From Septoria linicola (lineage: Eukaryota; Ascomycota; Dothideomycetes; Mycosphaerellales; Mycosphaerellaceae): a stretch of 64,000 bases of DNA. The notes beneath the pieces were generated by a model. It saw only the letters and a program-made list of their open reading frames with translations, did not search any database and was not told the origin of the DNA. Where the stretch lies: contig CP099422.1 in assembly GCA_024114885.1 (NCBI GenBank), positions 1,116,001 to 1,180,000 of the forward strand, in the 5' to 3' direction. Numbering within the stretch: the first letter of the stretch is position 1; each line of letters opens with the position of its first letter. Both the position numbers and the translations under genes were made by a program. Shown one piece after another: positions 11,569-23,982 of this stretch.

Positions 11569-13695
11569 TCACGATCCCACAGGACCAACTTTCACCTGGA
11601 TGGATCTCTGTTTATCCCGCCATTGCTCTTTCTTCTGGACCTTCTTTTGCGCATCTCTCCTCTGCGCGGCGTGGCGCTTGAAGCTACCTCGAGCACCGTG
11701 CTTGATCTTCGTGATCCGATCTCCTGCTCGACCTTTTGTGATCGAACCATATTGCAGCTTCTCCCCTTCACCCCGAAACTTGTTCAAATATGTGATTTGG
11801 CCGTCTGTAGCCGGTGCTCTTCTCCAGCGTGCTGACTTAGCCACAAACTCAAAAGGGAATGTCTTGCCCACGAAGGTGTCCGCAGCATGTACTGCGTCCT
11901 CGAATCGTATGGCTTTGCCAATTTCTCGTGGCCGAGCAAGAATGTTGTTATTGTTATCCGCAGCTATCTTCTTGGTATAGGTCACGACAAAGTGCTTATC
12001 CTCACGCAAGAGTCGAACGAAGCCGCCGTCCTGGTTGGACAGGATGTATTTGTCCTCATCGATCTGCACCCAGGCGTGCCGAGATATCTGGCGGATGTGT
12101 CGTTCGCCTGCAGTATCATCGATCAGATCGTTGACACTGTCGTAGTCAGTGAATGTGATGTCGCCAGAGAGCTCGAGATCTCGGCCAATCTGCGGGTTCA
12201 GGCTGGTCGCTTGCTGTTCTCGCTCTTGTTCCTTCCTGCGTCGGTCTTGAAGCGTTTTCATCTCTGTAAAATCTGCCTCCTCCAACATTTCGTCGGGGTT
12301 CAAGCCGAAGAGCGTTGGTGATGTGACAATGCCAGTCTCTAACGACGCGACCATGTCAATTACATGGCAATTCTTCTTTCCTGAAGACTTTCGAACTCCC
12401 CGTCCAATCATCTGTACCAGCAGGTTGCGAGATTGAGTAGGCCGTGCAAGCAGAACGCAATCGATATTCGGGATGTCGGTGCCCTCGGTGTAGATTCCGC
12501 AGTTCAGCAGCACTGGAAATGCGCCGCTTTTGAACGCTGCCAGCCGTTCCTCCCGATCTTTGAGGGATGTATCGCTGGTGACAAAACGGGCATCCACGCC
12601 GTGTGTCCGAAACATGGCTGTCAATGCCGCCACATGCGAAAGATCGACACAAAAGACCAGCGTTGATTTGCGACCCTCCGCCCTGTCCAACCACGCCCGA
12701 ACAGTCCGTAAATTCGTCTCATCATTGTTGACGGCCTCGGAAAGGGCTTTGATCTGGAAGTCATCGCCTGTCTGTTTCACATTGTTCAGCTGGACTCGCG
12801 ATTGGACAGTCGTAAACACCACGTCCGAGAGATAGCCATCTTCTATCATATCGACGTAGTCCTTGTGGAAGACAATGTGGTCGATAGCTTTTCCCAGACC
12901 AACACCGTCGTGCCGTGAGAACGTCGCAGATACTCCTACGAGACTCGCTGGGCCTGTTCTCTCAGCATCAACAAGACGGAAGTGTCGTAGAACTGTGAGA
13001 TGTTCTGCAGCAACAATGTGGTGAGCTTCATCCACAAGTACCACCTTGAAGCAATCGGGGTCATATCGTGATAAGCGCCCAACAAGACTACGTACAGACG
13101 CAACAGTGATGTCGGCGGTACCGGAAGCTTGAAGTTTGCCCATTTCGACCTCTATAGTCTTGTCTGGATAGATCCTTCGGCACTGCGCAGCCGCCTGGTC
13201 GACTAACTCGCGGCGGTGCGCGAGGATGAGAGTTTGGGTGGCCTGTGGTGTTGGACATGGTATGCGATCTATCAGATGGGTGAAAATAACCTAGACGCGA
13301 TCAGCAATAGAGGTGAGTGGTTGTGCTGCATATCGTACAGTCTTGCCGCTTCCTGTAGCCAGAGAGATGCCTAGCCTTTTCTCTCCTTTCTCCAGATAGT
13401 CCAGGACCGACCAAATGCTATCTTGTTGATATGGTCGCAACTTTACCTGCTCAGCCTGGACCACAGCTTGACAACATCTTGCTGATGAGGCGAATTGCCT
13501 TGACCGAAAAGCTGGCTGACGCCATCTGAGATTAGGAAACGCGTGATTTCGTGGTATTACACTTGGAAGGCGTATATCATGCAGTGTCCACGTGGCGATA
13601 CGCATCGATGGTGTGAGGAGAAGTGTTGTGGCGATGTACGCACCGAAAAGGAAGTCGCGGGCGAGAGAGATGCTGCCTGAGAGCTTTCTTGGCAT
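11569..13695 (-). CDS. IRC3: mitochondrial SF2 DEAH-box helicase, IRC3-like
   Basis: A double-strand DNA translocase/helicase related to yeast Irc3, which maintains mitochondrial DNA. It has two exons, 13695-13339 and 13290-11569, joined at phase 0 (intron GTACGA..TCTAG), giving 692 residues; yeast Irc3 is of similar size. Motifs in order: KLRPYQQDSI (Q-motif region), LATGSGKT (Walker A, split from motif Ia by the intron), LAHRRELVDQ, VLVDEAHH (motif II), GVSATFSR (motif III), LVFCVDLSH (motif IV), GTDIPNIDCVLLARPT and QMIGRGVRK (motifs V-VI). The N-terminus is Arg/Ser-rich and looks like a mitochondrial presequence. An alternative start at 13605 (MRIATWTL) gives 662 residues and an equally good presequence. 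The 13695 start lies only 48 bp from repeat copy A. Confidence 0.88.
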
Positions 13696-13743
13696 TCGTC
13701 GCGTCGCGAAACTTTGTTCCACGACCTCGAGACTTCGTGAACT

Positions 13744-14314
13744 TTATTAACCGAGTTTACGAGGTCTATCTTACTCTTCGAAAAAAAACAGGGTCCAAAA
13801 ATAATTGGCTGAGAGTGCGCCAAAAAAAAAGAACGGGCACGTAACCTAACACCCTTAGCATGTGCAGACTCTTCACTCCTATTTGTAAACAAATCGTCCT
13901 TCTATACTCTCGCCCTTTGTAACATCGAGGTATTACTATAGACTCCGTGTCCGATAGCACTAAGCTTTGTAGCAATTACTATACCGTTAAACCACTTTAC
14001 GCATTTATCTAAGGTAAGCGCAATCTAGAAGAGGAAGAAGGTAAAGCAGGGCCGTAGTACGCGTGCTTAGCTTTGTAACAGATAGCTTTGTAATAGAAAT
14101 TACAGCCCGCTTGCAAGTTCGTAGGAAGCCGCAGCTACTCGTGCGTAGAGACCGACCTTATCCGCCGACGAGATGCTAATCCAGTCCCTATTACCCCTGC
14201 AGCCTACTATAAAGGTATTGTTACTTGCTAAGACGCGGAGGCTATCACGTGCGCGGCGCTACGTAGTTCCGAGTCAACAGGGTCAGATCTTTGCGTGTAC
14301 GCGACAGGGACCTT
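13744..14314 (-). repeat. repeat family, copy A (571 bp), in a divergent promoter
   Basis: This segment is an inverted copy of the element at 42581-43136. It runs from TTATTAACCGAGTTTACGAGG on the left to GCGACAGGGACCTT on the right. Both copies share the poly-A/T tract next to 'cagggtccaaaaa', the block with 'ttgtaaacaaa', the 'gtagagaccgacc' segment and the 'gcgtgtacgcgacaggg' end. I see no terminal inverted repeats, no TG..CA ends and no clear target-site duplication. It carries no ORF. It almost completely fills the space between the helicase start (13695) and the Rrn5-like start (14340). It is little affected by RIP. Confidence 0.85.
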
Positions 14315-14339
14315 GTTGACTAGCGAAAGGACATGCTAG

Positions 14340-16340
14340 ATGGCGGAAGACAAATCGACTGACGAGTACGTTAGTAGTGATGATGCCTCGACTTCGCTAG
14401 ACTCGGATGTTGAGGACAGCGTCACGTTTGATCAAGACAAAGGTAACAAAAGCCGCCGGAACTCGCAGCCCGATGAGCAAAATACCACGACTGCAAAATC
14501 TGTACTGGGAACTCTCGAAGGGCCGAGCGATGCAGCCGGAGCTGGAAGAAGTCGTTCTGGCGGCGAGAACACTTCTCGGAGAAGCCCAAGCAATGTGTCT
14601 CCCTCCACACGATCACATGCGGCGCAGAGCCGCAGTGTGTCTCGCGCACGATCTCGGTCTGTAGACTCCGTCACAAGCACAGCTGGAGTGTTGACAACAG
14701 AATATCGCGACCTGCTCAATGAGATGATCGAGGACGCGCGTGGTGAGACTGCCGCATTTGACGCAAAATTGGGTTCATCGCAAATTGGTGCATCTTTCTG
14801 GTCAGCACGCGAAAAGCATGCACTCTTCCAAGGCATAGAGAGATATGGCGAAGGCGATCTCACACGTCTTGAGGCTGCCTTGCACACTAAAAGCCAGCAC
14901 GAGATTCAGCTGTATATATCCGTGCTTCGCAGCAGCCTGGTAGCACTGCCTAGCTCTACCACACGGAGTAGCATTCAGCTCAGCGACATCTGCGCTGCTG
15001 CTGAGATTGAAGCGGATTGTGTAACCGCTCTGAATGCTGCGGCTGACGTGCTATCTTCTCGTGTGGAGAAGCATGAGCAGCTCGCCGAGCGCCTACAGCT
15101 GAAGGAGAGCTGGCTGATCGATGCGAACGGAGCCGAGCAGGAAGAGCAAGAGTATGAGGAAGCACTTGCCAGGGCAGAGACTGCAGGTGAGACCACTGTG
15201 GCTTCCAAAACTGATCCTGATAGTTCGGGTCACGCCGACTTACTTCGACACGCAACATTCCTTCAACTCTCACGAAATCTTTTCATGAACCACGGTGAGC
15301 AAGATGCACTCAACTGGCACCATGTTGATCCTGTCACAGATGTGACTGACGAACCGGCAATGTTCCGGAGAGCTGCAGCAGACTTCCATGAAATCGTCGT
15401 CGGCCTCACACGTCGCTTGGTTCAAGTTAGCATCTTTCAGGCACTATCACGTTTGCGAGCAAGCGATTCAAGCCGCGCCGACTGGACGCCTTTGGCTGCT
15501 GTCAGAGAGACAGACGTCCGATCAGCAGCGGAGCTGCTAAATGTATCTCCCGACTGGAAGAGCTACTGGGCCAGAGTTGCTCGTAGGTGCTGCATTGAAG
15601 TGTACAGCGACTCCAAAAAGTACAACGACGGGAGGCCTGGTACCAAATCTGGCTACAGGTTAACGCATGCTGAGCTTGAAGCTGAGCTTGACGTGGAGCC
15701 CGCGAGACCTGTACGACCAGCTGAGGACGACAGCACTGACATACTGGATGATGATGTCGACGAGTTCTTGGATGATAGCGATGCTTTCACAGATGATCCA
15801 GATGCAGTCGATTCGGATTGCAACGTCAGGCCTGAAGAGACCCGCCAGAATTTGACAAAGCCGATGAGTTCTGATCGGCGCCGAAAACGAGATGGGACTC
15901 AAAGACCAGGAGATTACACTGCTGCGCAGAACCAGTATCTTGATGCTCTGGATAGTAGCGCCTCCGCTCGTGAGCAAGTCCGCCTGTGGGAGACTTTAAG
16001 AATAACACCGCCCGCCGGTGTCGTTGATGCTAGTCAGATCCGTGTTGTACCGCAAATCACGCAGAACAAATCAATTGAGCACTCGACGAGCCACGGCTGG
16101 TGCGTGGCTCTCGGCTATGAGGCGGAGTGGGAGTCCGGTATTGGTCAGCCACAACCTGAGGACTTTCAAGCTATGGACGTGGCGGGCAATCGTGGTCGTA
16201 AGCGTAGACGCTTGCTAGAGGCGAAAGTGAGAGCACGAGTGGCGCCTCATCCAAAGGTCCACCTCGATGAGACCGACGATGCGATGCGCTCCGCGGCAGA
16301 AGATGCGTCATCGTCTAACGAAGGGAGTGTCGTCACTTGA
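14340..16340 (+). CDS. RRN5: RNA polymerase I upstream activation factor subunit, Rrn5-like (SANT/Myb domain)
   Basis: A nuclear factor that likely helps recruit RNA polymerase I to rDNA promoters as part of the upstream activation factor. It is a single exon of 666 residues. The N-terminus is acidic and Ser-rich (EYVSSDDAST, SDVEDSV). A conserved block follows with YRDLLNEMIED (about residues 120-130) and a SANT-type helix bundle, SFWSAREKHALFQGIERYG...LHTKSQHEIQLYI (about 157-198). This matches the arrangement in fungal Rrn5 proteins, where a short 'SQIGA.FW' element precedes the SANT helices. The C-terminal half has a long acidic tract (TDILDDDVDEFLDDSDAFTDD) and a basic nuclear-localisation-like stretch (RGRKRRR). 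The start lies 25 bp from repeat copy A, so its promoter is largely transposon-derived or displaced. Confidence 0.72.
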   Translation: MAEDKSTDEYVSSDDASTSLDSDVEDSVTFDQDKGNKSRRNSQPDEQNTTTAKSVLGTLEGPSDAAGAGRSRSGGENTSRRSPSNVSPSTRSHAAQSRSVSRARSRSVDSVTSTAGVLTTEYRDLLNEMIEDARGETAAFDAKLGSSQIGASFWSAREKHALFQGIERYGEGDLTRLEAALHTKSQHEIQLYISVLRSSLVALPSSTTRSSIQLSDICAAAEIEADCVTALNAAADVLSSRVEKHEQLAERLQLKESWLIDANGAEQEEQEYEEALARAETAGETTVASKTDPDSSGHADLLRHATFLQLSRNLFMNHGEQDALNWHHVDPVTDVTDEPAMFRRAAADFHEIVVGLTRRLVQVSIFQALSRLRASDSSRADWTPLAAVRETDVRSAAELLNVSPDWKSYWARVARRCCIEVYSDSKKYNDGRPGTKSGYRLTHAELEAELDVEPARPVRPAEDDSTDILDDDVDEFLDDSDAFTDDPDAVDSDCNVRPEETRQNLTKPMSSDRRRKRDGTQRPGDYTAAQNQYLDALDSSASAREQVRLWETLRITPPAGVVDASQIRVVPQITQNKSIEHSTSHGWCVALGYEAEWESGIGQPQPEDFQAMDVAGNRGRKRRRLLEAKVRARVAPHPKVHLDETDDAMRSAAEDASSSNEGSVVT

Positions 16341-17459
16341 GGGGATGAAGTGCGAAAACTATTGCCTATGCCCGCAGTATGGAAATACTCACCTCTCGTG
16401 CTCTGTGCCGGGCGAAGCTCAGGTCGTCCAAGACCTAGTCAAGTAGTCACAATGCACTGCCATTGATGACACATGGCTATGTTCTAAATATGATGTCTGC
16501 GTCAACCCTTCACCTTCGCGGACGCCAGGATCGCGTCCTACAATGTGCAGAAAGGCAGAGTCGTCAGTATACCAGTGATGCAGCAGCGCCAATTTCATCG
16601 CATCAGAGTGTGACAAGCCTTGCAGTGAGTCGAGTTACTCCTTTTGCTATCAATCTTGTCGGACCAGGGACCTCTAAGACACGCAGCCTTGTCAATTTGC
16701 TCGAGTCCAAGCACACTATCATTTCGAAGATATCCGCCAAGACCAGTTCGCTTGCCGAATGTGCTGTGGCCGTTATTCCACACCTGCAACTACACTCTCG
16801 CTTGCCCTTCCGCCAACAGCCTGAATCGTGTTTACAGTGCCTTCAGGCGAAGGCCTTCGACCCGACGCAACGACATCTTCCGCTGCCGTCACCAAATAGC
16901 CCGGCGAAAGTCTCCGACGTGGAACGCTGTAGCTGGATCGTCACGAAGTTCAGCGATTTGAAGAAGAGTGCTTCGCCGGGACAGTGCGATACGGCATCTG
17001 TCAATGCGTCCTTGACCAGCATCGATTCGCAACAGCCGGCAGTGCTAAGGTCAAGACGGATCTCGTCGATGATTGAGCGTGTAGCCCTTGAATGGTACCT
17101 AGCAACCGCCATGGCACCTGATGTCGTGCCTATACCAAGCTCTTTAGTGTCGTCGATAGTTTCGCTATAGTTTGGGTCCTGATATATTCTGATTAACATC
17201 ATTTGACCTACTTGTATATACGTGGGATCAGCCGAGAGATCGACGATCTAAGCAACGAGCCCCAAGGCCCATGTGTAGAGACCTATCAATCTCACGGCTT
17301 CGAAAAAGTAAATAGCGATGAGCTAGGCTTTGACGAAGATGTACATTTCATACTGTCACCTGGAGACTTGCCATAATAATGCCGCGACTTCACGTTCATC
17401 TAGTCTGCCGCGCAGAAGTATATGTTACATCTTTGTTCAGCCTGGAGACTACGTTTATA
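16341..17459. other. gene-poor gap with possible minus-strand coding relic
   Basis: These 1,119 bp lie between the Rrn5-like gene and repeat copy C. A 235-codon plus-strand frame (16463-17170) lacks any recognisable domain. On the minus strand, a frame from ATG 17202 to a stop at 16843 has coding-like third positions. Fragments continue in other minus-strand frames down to about 16600, with a Cys-rich stretch (CSCRCG) and a helix-like stretch after it. Stops break the frames. This looks more like a decayed minus-strand gene than an active one, but I could not assign a family. The last 250 bp show nothing. Confidence 0.3.
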
Positions 17460-17961
17460 AAGGTCCCTGTCGCGTACACGCAAAAATCTGACCTCGTTGA
17501 CTCGGAACTAGATAGCGCCGCGCACGTGATAGCCTCCGCGTCTTAGTAAGTAATAATACCTTTACGGTGCTAATAATAGCATAATGCCTATAATAATAGC
17601 TTCTTTAATCTATTATATTATAGTATATAGTACGCGCTTTATAATATAATTACTAATTAGCTTATATTTATCTCGTAGATCTATTTTAGAGATATACTCT
17701 ATAGGCGAGAGCCTTTAAAGGAAGTAAAGATAAGAATCTCTATTAATCCTATTATTATTTTATTATAGAGTAAGGCTATTATATTATAACTAAAATAAGT
17801 ATATAACTAGATAGATAGGTACCTATTATAAGATCGTTATTATTATTAGGCGTAGATAATATAACTATATCTTCTACTCGAGTTTATTTCTTTCTTTAAA
17901 TACTACTACTACTACTAATACTAAGTATCTATAATAATACTTTAATTAATTATATATATTA

Positions 17962-18239
17962 TAATAAAAGTAGAGAGCGTTTATAGATACTATATAATAT
18001 TAAGGAGGGTATAGCGTAGTAAAGAAGAATAGGGGATTAATCTTAAACTAACTTATATATATAGTATAGTAGTAATATACTAGGAACTAAATATAAAGTT
18101 AATTAAGTTAGTTATCTAAGAAGAGAAGAAAGAGAAGCAAGATATACCTCTTACTAAGCCTTAGGTAGATGCCTTAGGTATCTAGAACTATGCCTAAATA
18201 TCTATATCTAGACTAACTATCTAGGATATATTCTTAACA
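17962..18239 (-). repeat. LTR of the Copia element (3' LTR on the coding strand)
   Basis: 278 bp, nearly identical to 23983-24260 (a few A/G or C/T differences, for example gatgcc/gatacc and aaatatctat/aaatgtctat). It is flanked on the left by the tatta duplication. Confidence 0.92.
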
Positions 18240-19261
18240 CTCCTATTTATACTATATAGTTAGATCTTTCTATAGATTATCTATAATACTCAAGTACTAG
18301 CCCTAATCTTAATTAGTTATTAAGTACTTACTTTTTAGACTAATAACTAGATAGTACTAACTATTAATCTAATAAACTTTCTATACTACTATCTCCTATA
18401 AAAAAGTAAAAGAAATACCTTCTATAAGATCTTCCTCCTCTCTTATATAGGAGTAGATTATTTAGGATATAGACTATCTAGTAAGTTACCTCTATCCTTT
18501 CTTATAGCTAATTCTAATAGCTCTCTAGATTCCTTATAGCCTAGTCTCCTACTTAGTTATATTCTATATAGCTTCTTAGTTCCCTAATAGCCTTTAGAGT
18601 ATACTATTCTTAGCTATAAAGATCTTATATTAAGCTAGAGAGTAGAGTAACTATATACTAGTAGAGGAGATAATAGCTACTATAGAGGAGGTCTTTAATA
18701 TTAACTAGTACTTAGCCTTAGAGGGTATCTAGTTTAGCTAGGTACTATATAGTAATATTATAGTTAGTAATAGGTCTAATATTAGTAAGAGTATTTAGGA
18801 CTTTATAAAGTCTAACTAAGGAGAGGTTAAGTAACTAAAATCTTTCTTTTAGACTCCTCTTAGTTTAACTTTAAGGCTTAGAGTTATCTTTTATATATCT
18901 CTTATATAAGGTAGAGCTACCTTATAAACTCCTAAAACTATAGTCTATTCTTTAGCTTAGTAAGACTATCTACTACTATCTCTTTTATATTTATATATTC
19001 TATAGAGATAAGTCTGTTCTACTAAAGCTTTCTTATAGTATTATATAAGATATTAATATATTTAGACTTATTATAAATATATAAGTCCTTAACTAGAGTA
19101 AGGGTAGCTTAGTTATTACCTTTTAGCTAAATTAGCCTAATTCTAGTAATAGTTTCCTAGTTACTAAGGATCCTTAGTTAATAAGAATATTCTCCTACTA
19201 ACTCTAGGTATCTAAGCTCTCTTAAAAGAGTACTAAGGAACTATAACTATTTTATATATAC

Positions 19262-21840
19262 TCCTATAGCTATATATTTAGCTTCTATTATAGATATAGC
19301 TATAGATTTCTACTTCTTACTTATCTAGGAGATTAGTATACTATAAAGGAAAAAGATATATCTAAGGATTAAGACTCTATTAGTCTTATCTATTATATAG
19401 TTAGAGTCTATATATCTAGTAAGACAGCCTTAACTATTCCTTAAGTATCTTAGACTAAGGTCTAGGTTTAATCTTAGGTATCTAGTTAGCTTCTTTAGAG
19501 CCTTTATATATCCTACTATTAGATTACTAATATAGGAGCTTAATCTTCTAAAGGTAAATGAAATATCTAGTCTTATAATAGTAGTAAGCTATATCTATAT
19601 TCTAATAATAGATTAGTACTCCTATTTATTATATCTTTTATTATTTAGTCTAGTAGGCTTTAGACTTTTATAGCTGTCTATTAATAAAAGAGTTAGTAAT
19701 ATAGTTTCTTAGCCTATTCCTATCTTAGCTAGGTTCTCTTAGATATAATGTTTCTAGTTAAGTTTTAGCTAGCCTTACTACCTATTTCTTATTAGTCTTA
19801 TTCTAAGAATCTTATCTAGCTCTCTAAGATCTTTAATCTTAAAGACCTTACTAAGTTAGTCCTTAAACTAGAGGACATCTTCTAGTCTCTCTATAGTAAT
19901 AGGTATATTATTAATATAGATTAGGATTATTAGATCTTTCCTTTTCTTATAGATTAGAAGATATAGGTCTACTTCTAATTATCTAAATCCTATTCCTTTT
20001 AGCTTTAATATATATAGCTAATTCTAGTCTCTTATAGCTTACTTTAGCCTATAGAGACTCCTTAGAACTTATAAGACTATACTAGTTAGTAGGTTAATAC
20101 CTAGTAGTAGGATTATATAGATATCCTTATATAGGGTACTCTCTATAAATATATTGTTTATATCTACTTAGTATAGAACTAGGTCCTTCTTATAGACTAT
20201 AGCTATAAATCCTCTTAGAGTATCCTACCTAACTATAAAAGCAAAAGTTTCTATATAGTCTACTCTATACTTTTAGGAGAACTCTCTTATAACTAGTCTT
20301 ACTTTAAACTTTTTAATAGTACTACTAAGTTTTCTCTTAATATTAAAGACCTATCTTAAGGTAATTAAGTTAGCTCCTTTTAGTAAGACTACTATAGTCT
20401 AGGTATTATTACTTATAAGTATATCTAGCTCCTTCTAAATAGCTTCTTACTAGAGATAACCCTACTTAGGATTACTTACTACTTCCTTATAGTTCCTTAG
20501 GATTAGAACCTCCTATTTATATATTCCTACTTCTTTAGTAGCTAAGAATATAATCTCTTTAACTTCCTTTAAGAATTCTAGGTCCTATAGGATACCTAGG
20601 TTAATAGAGCTTATAGCTAAGAAGAAAGCCTAATACTCTAAGAGTATTTCCTTATCTAGCTAACTATTCTAATCTAGCTTAAGCCTAATTAGCTTTAGCT
20701 TCTAGTTAAATCTATTAAGTTCTTAGGATACTTTCCTCTTTCTAAGAGTTTACCTTAGAGCTATCTACTCCTAATCTATCTCTATAGTTTCTTAGGTAGA
20801 ATTCTTAGATTCTTTCTTAACTTTCTTTTAGTTTAGGAATTTTCTATACTCTCCTATATCTTCTAGTAGAGGTAGAAGTTATATAAAGAGTTTCTTTCCT
20901 TCCTAAACCTATACTAATAGCTAAGGAGAAGGAGGCCTCTACTAGCCTAGATTAGAAGTACCTAGGGTACTCTTACTAGCTTATAGAGTAGGCTAGCTAA
21001 TAGTTCTTAGCCTTCTAATAGGTCTTCTTTCTAGAGCTAAACTAGGGAGATTCTTAATCTTAATATTTAAGTCTAATTCTCTACCTAGCTTATCTTTAAA
21101 GAAGATTATATTAATATACTACTTAATAGCCTTTATATCTAGCTCCTAGAACTTCTATACCTTTACTATATTATTATAGTATCTAATAAACATAGTATTT
21201 TTTCCTCTATTTATTAGTTTATTACTCCTTACCTACTAAGGCTATACTCTTATATCTATATATACTATAGCTCTATATCTCTATACTTTAAGGTAGGAGA
21301 CTATTAGTTTAATTCTATTAAAAGCTTTATTAGATAAGAGCTTAAATCCTTTAATATTAGATCTATTTAGGAGCTTATTCCTTATATATATCTATACTTT
21401 AAGAGCTTCTAGCTAAAACTTAATAGGTATCTTACTTTCTTTAAGTATTACTCTAATAGAGGCCTCTAATATTTAGATAGACCTCTTAACTACTCTATTC
21501 TAGAGTAAATTATAGGCCTTAGTTAGCTTAAGAGTAATTCTAAAGTCTTTCTCCTACTATTTAATTAAAGTAGTAATCTCTCTAGTATTATTAGCTTTTA
21601 TAGACTTAAGGAGTACTACTAACTACCTTTCTACCTTAATCCTCTAGTTCTAAAGAGTAGTTAGTATATCTAATCTAGCCTTAAGTAGAAATACCTATTT
21701 CTTTCTTAAGAAGTTATTAATAATCTTAAGCTACTATATAAAACCTTTTACTAATAATAGTAATAGTCTATAGATATCTACTAATATAAGGGCTAATCTT
21801 TTAGGTCTTCTCTTAATAGACTTACCTAGGTGTTTCTTTA
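19262..21840 (-). pseudogene. Copia polyprotein remnant (integrase-RT-RNase H)
   Basis: Fragments of a Copia Pol can be read on the minus strand despite many stops. Near 21840-21730 an integrase-core stretch with KKHLGKS...LALILVDIY...VKGF is visible. Near 20247-20158 is an RT stretch with DTLRGFIAIVYKKD followed by a VDIN block. At 19918-19907 the RT catalytic YVDD box reads Tyr-Ile-Asn-Asn, exactly what TpG-to-TpA changes on this strand would make of TATGTTGATGAT. At about 19428-19376 and 19315-19262 are RNase H blocks (LTRYIDSNYI, KSIAIS..EAKYIAI). The order and motifs fix the Copia class. Catalytic residues are lost, so the product is dead. Confidence 0.85.
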
Positions 21841-23982
21841 TCTTACTTATTATATAGATCCTATACTTATACTCTTCCTAGTTAGGAATTAGAATTCTTT
21901 CCTTTAGGTTAGTAACTTTATAAAGGTTTAAGAGTAACTCTCTTCTAAAGTATATAAATCTTCTATACTATAGCTTCTACTATTTTAGATCTCTCTCTAA
22001 TAGGGTAGTATAGGTATTATTAACCTCTATAGGATTATATAGTAAGTAATATAACTTTTCCTATAGGAGAGGTAATATCTTACTAACAAATAGAATACCT
22101 CTAACTAGCTTAGTCTTTATAACTATTTAGCTATCTAGGGAGGTAAGAGTGAAATTAGGCTTCTAGACTCTAAATTACTTACTAAACTAATCCTATAATA
22201 TAAGATTTACTCTAAGATTAAGAACAAATAGTACTCTATTAAATAGAACTTCTCCTTCTAAGATTCCTTTTATCTATACTAGTCTAGAGTAGGTTATATA
22301 GAGATATCCTCCTCCTACCTTAATCTATACTTTCTTCCTTAGTAGCTTTACTAATCTAAAGAAGGATAGTTAGTTAGTTATATAGGATAAGGTATAGGAA
22401 TCTAAGAGCTATTCTTAAGGTAATAACTTACCTTTAGCCTTAATTATAGAATAGGCTAACTTATCTTAGTTATTATCTTCTAATAGGGAATTATTATTAC
22501 TTCTAGAACTAGAGTAAGTTCTAGAATTAGAACTAGAACTAGACTCCTAGGTTGAAAATCCTTTCTTTAGAAGCTTTCTAGACTTTTCTATCCTCTAAAG
22601 CTACTTGCCTATTTTCTAGATAGCCTTCTTTAGCTTATTATATAATAATAACTTATAGATAGCTTTCTTAATATATCTAGTATTCTTTAGTAAAGAGGAT
22701 CTTCTAACTCTCTCTCTAAAGAATAATCCCTAAGGGTCCTTCTAGTTCTTAGTACTATTTCTCTACTAGGATAGTTTCTTAGTAGTAGAGAGGTTAGGAT
22801 AATCTTTTAGCTAGTACTTCCCTTTCTTATAGAGCTAGTATATTAGTAGGGACTTTCCTTAGTAGAGCTACCTAGAATAGAATATAGCTAGACCTATATC
22901 TATCTTATCTAGATTATCTCTTACCTCTTAGGACTTAAGTAGAAGAAGAATAGTATCTATATCTAAGGATAGTTAGGTTATAATAGTATCCTTAGCTACT
23001 TAGTATAATATAGGTAAGGACTATAGGAGATGTTTTAGCCTTTTCTCTTAGCTCTAGTAGTAAGCTTCCTAAGGATTAATCTTAGTAATCCTCTTACCTA
23101 GGCCTCTAAGGTATCTCTATACTTCTCTAATTGTCTTATTAGGTAATATCCTAAATATAACAAACTACTTAATTAGACCTATAGTATAGGACTTTAGGAC
23201 TCTATTATACTTGTTCTAGAGAATCACCTATATCTTAGCTACTAGTATAGTAATATACTATATCTCTAGCTCTATCTTATTATCTTTACTAATACTATAT
23301 CTAATACTAAACCTATATACTATATTGTCTTTTAAGAAGTATTAATTCTAAGTAATATATATCTAGAGACTAGTGTCCTACTAAACTATATATAGGTTCC
23401 CTCTAACAATTAGTTAGCTAATTGCCTAGAACTAGTCCTTTCCTTCTAGCTTATCTATCTATAGCTTAAACTATTTCTTCTAGTTAGTTCTATCTAGGAT
23501 TAGAATCCTTTAGCTCTTCTTATCCTCTTAGTCTATTATAGAAATAGGTAAATAGAATAAATAATTAGTAGAATACTTTAGACTAGCTAAGGATTCTAGA
23601 GAAGAGTAATTTCTTATAGTAGAGAGACTAGCTCTAAGGGATAGAGATTCCTCGTATTTAGGAAATTACTAAGACTTAGATCTTTCTCTTTTAGTAGAGT
23701 TTCTATTACTAGGTAGTAGGAAGGCTAAGTAGCCTCTTCTAACTCTAGTAATACTAGGTATAATAGTAGAGAACTAGGTAGGTATTAATAAAGTAGAAAC
23801 ATACTACTGTCTTATAGAGATCTTTACTAACTTATATACTACTAGGTATAAACTAGCTTCGTTAGTAATATAGTTAGGGAAACTTCTAGGCTCTAAATAT
23901 TTTCTATAAACTATAAAGGATATAAGTAACCTATACTAATATAGGTTACTCTTATTTAGTATACAAACCCGGGCTTATAACC

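Noticed and set aside
13744..14314. Interpretation of the repeat copies as solo LTRs of the Copia element
   Set aside because: The 278-bp LTRs of the Copia element have a different sequence; the repeat lacks TG..CA ends and hosts the element instead of flanking it.
16463..17170. 235-codon open frame on the plus strand
   Set aside because: Composition is typical of an antisense shadow; the minus strand looks more coding-like and neither strand matches a known family.
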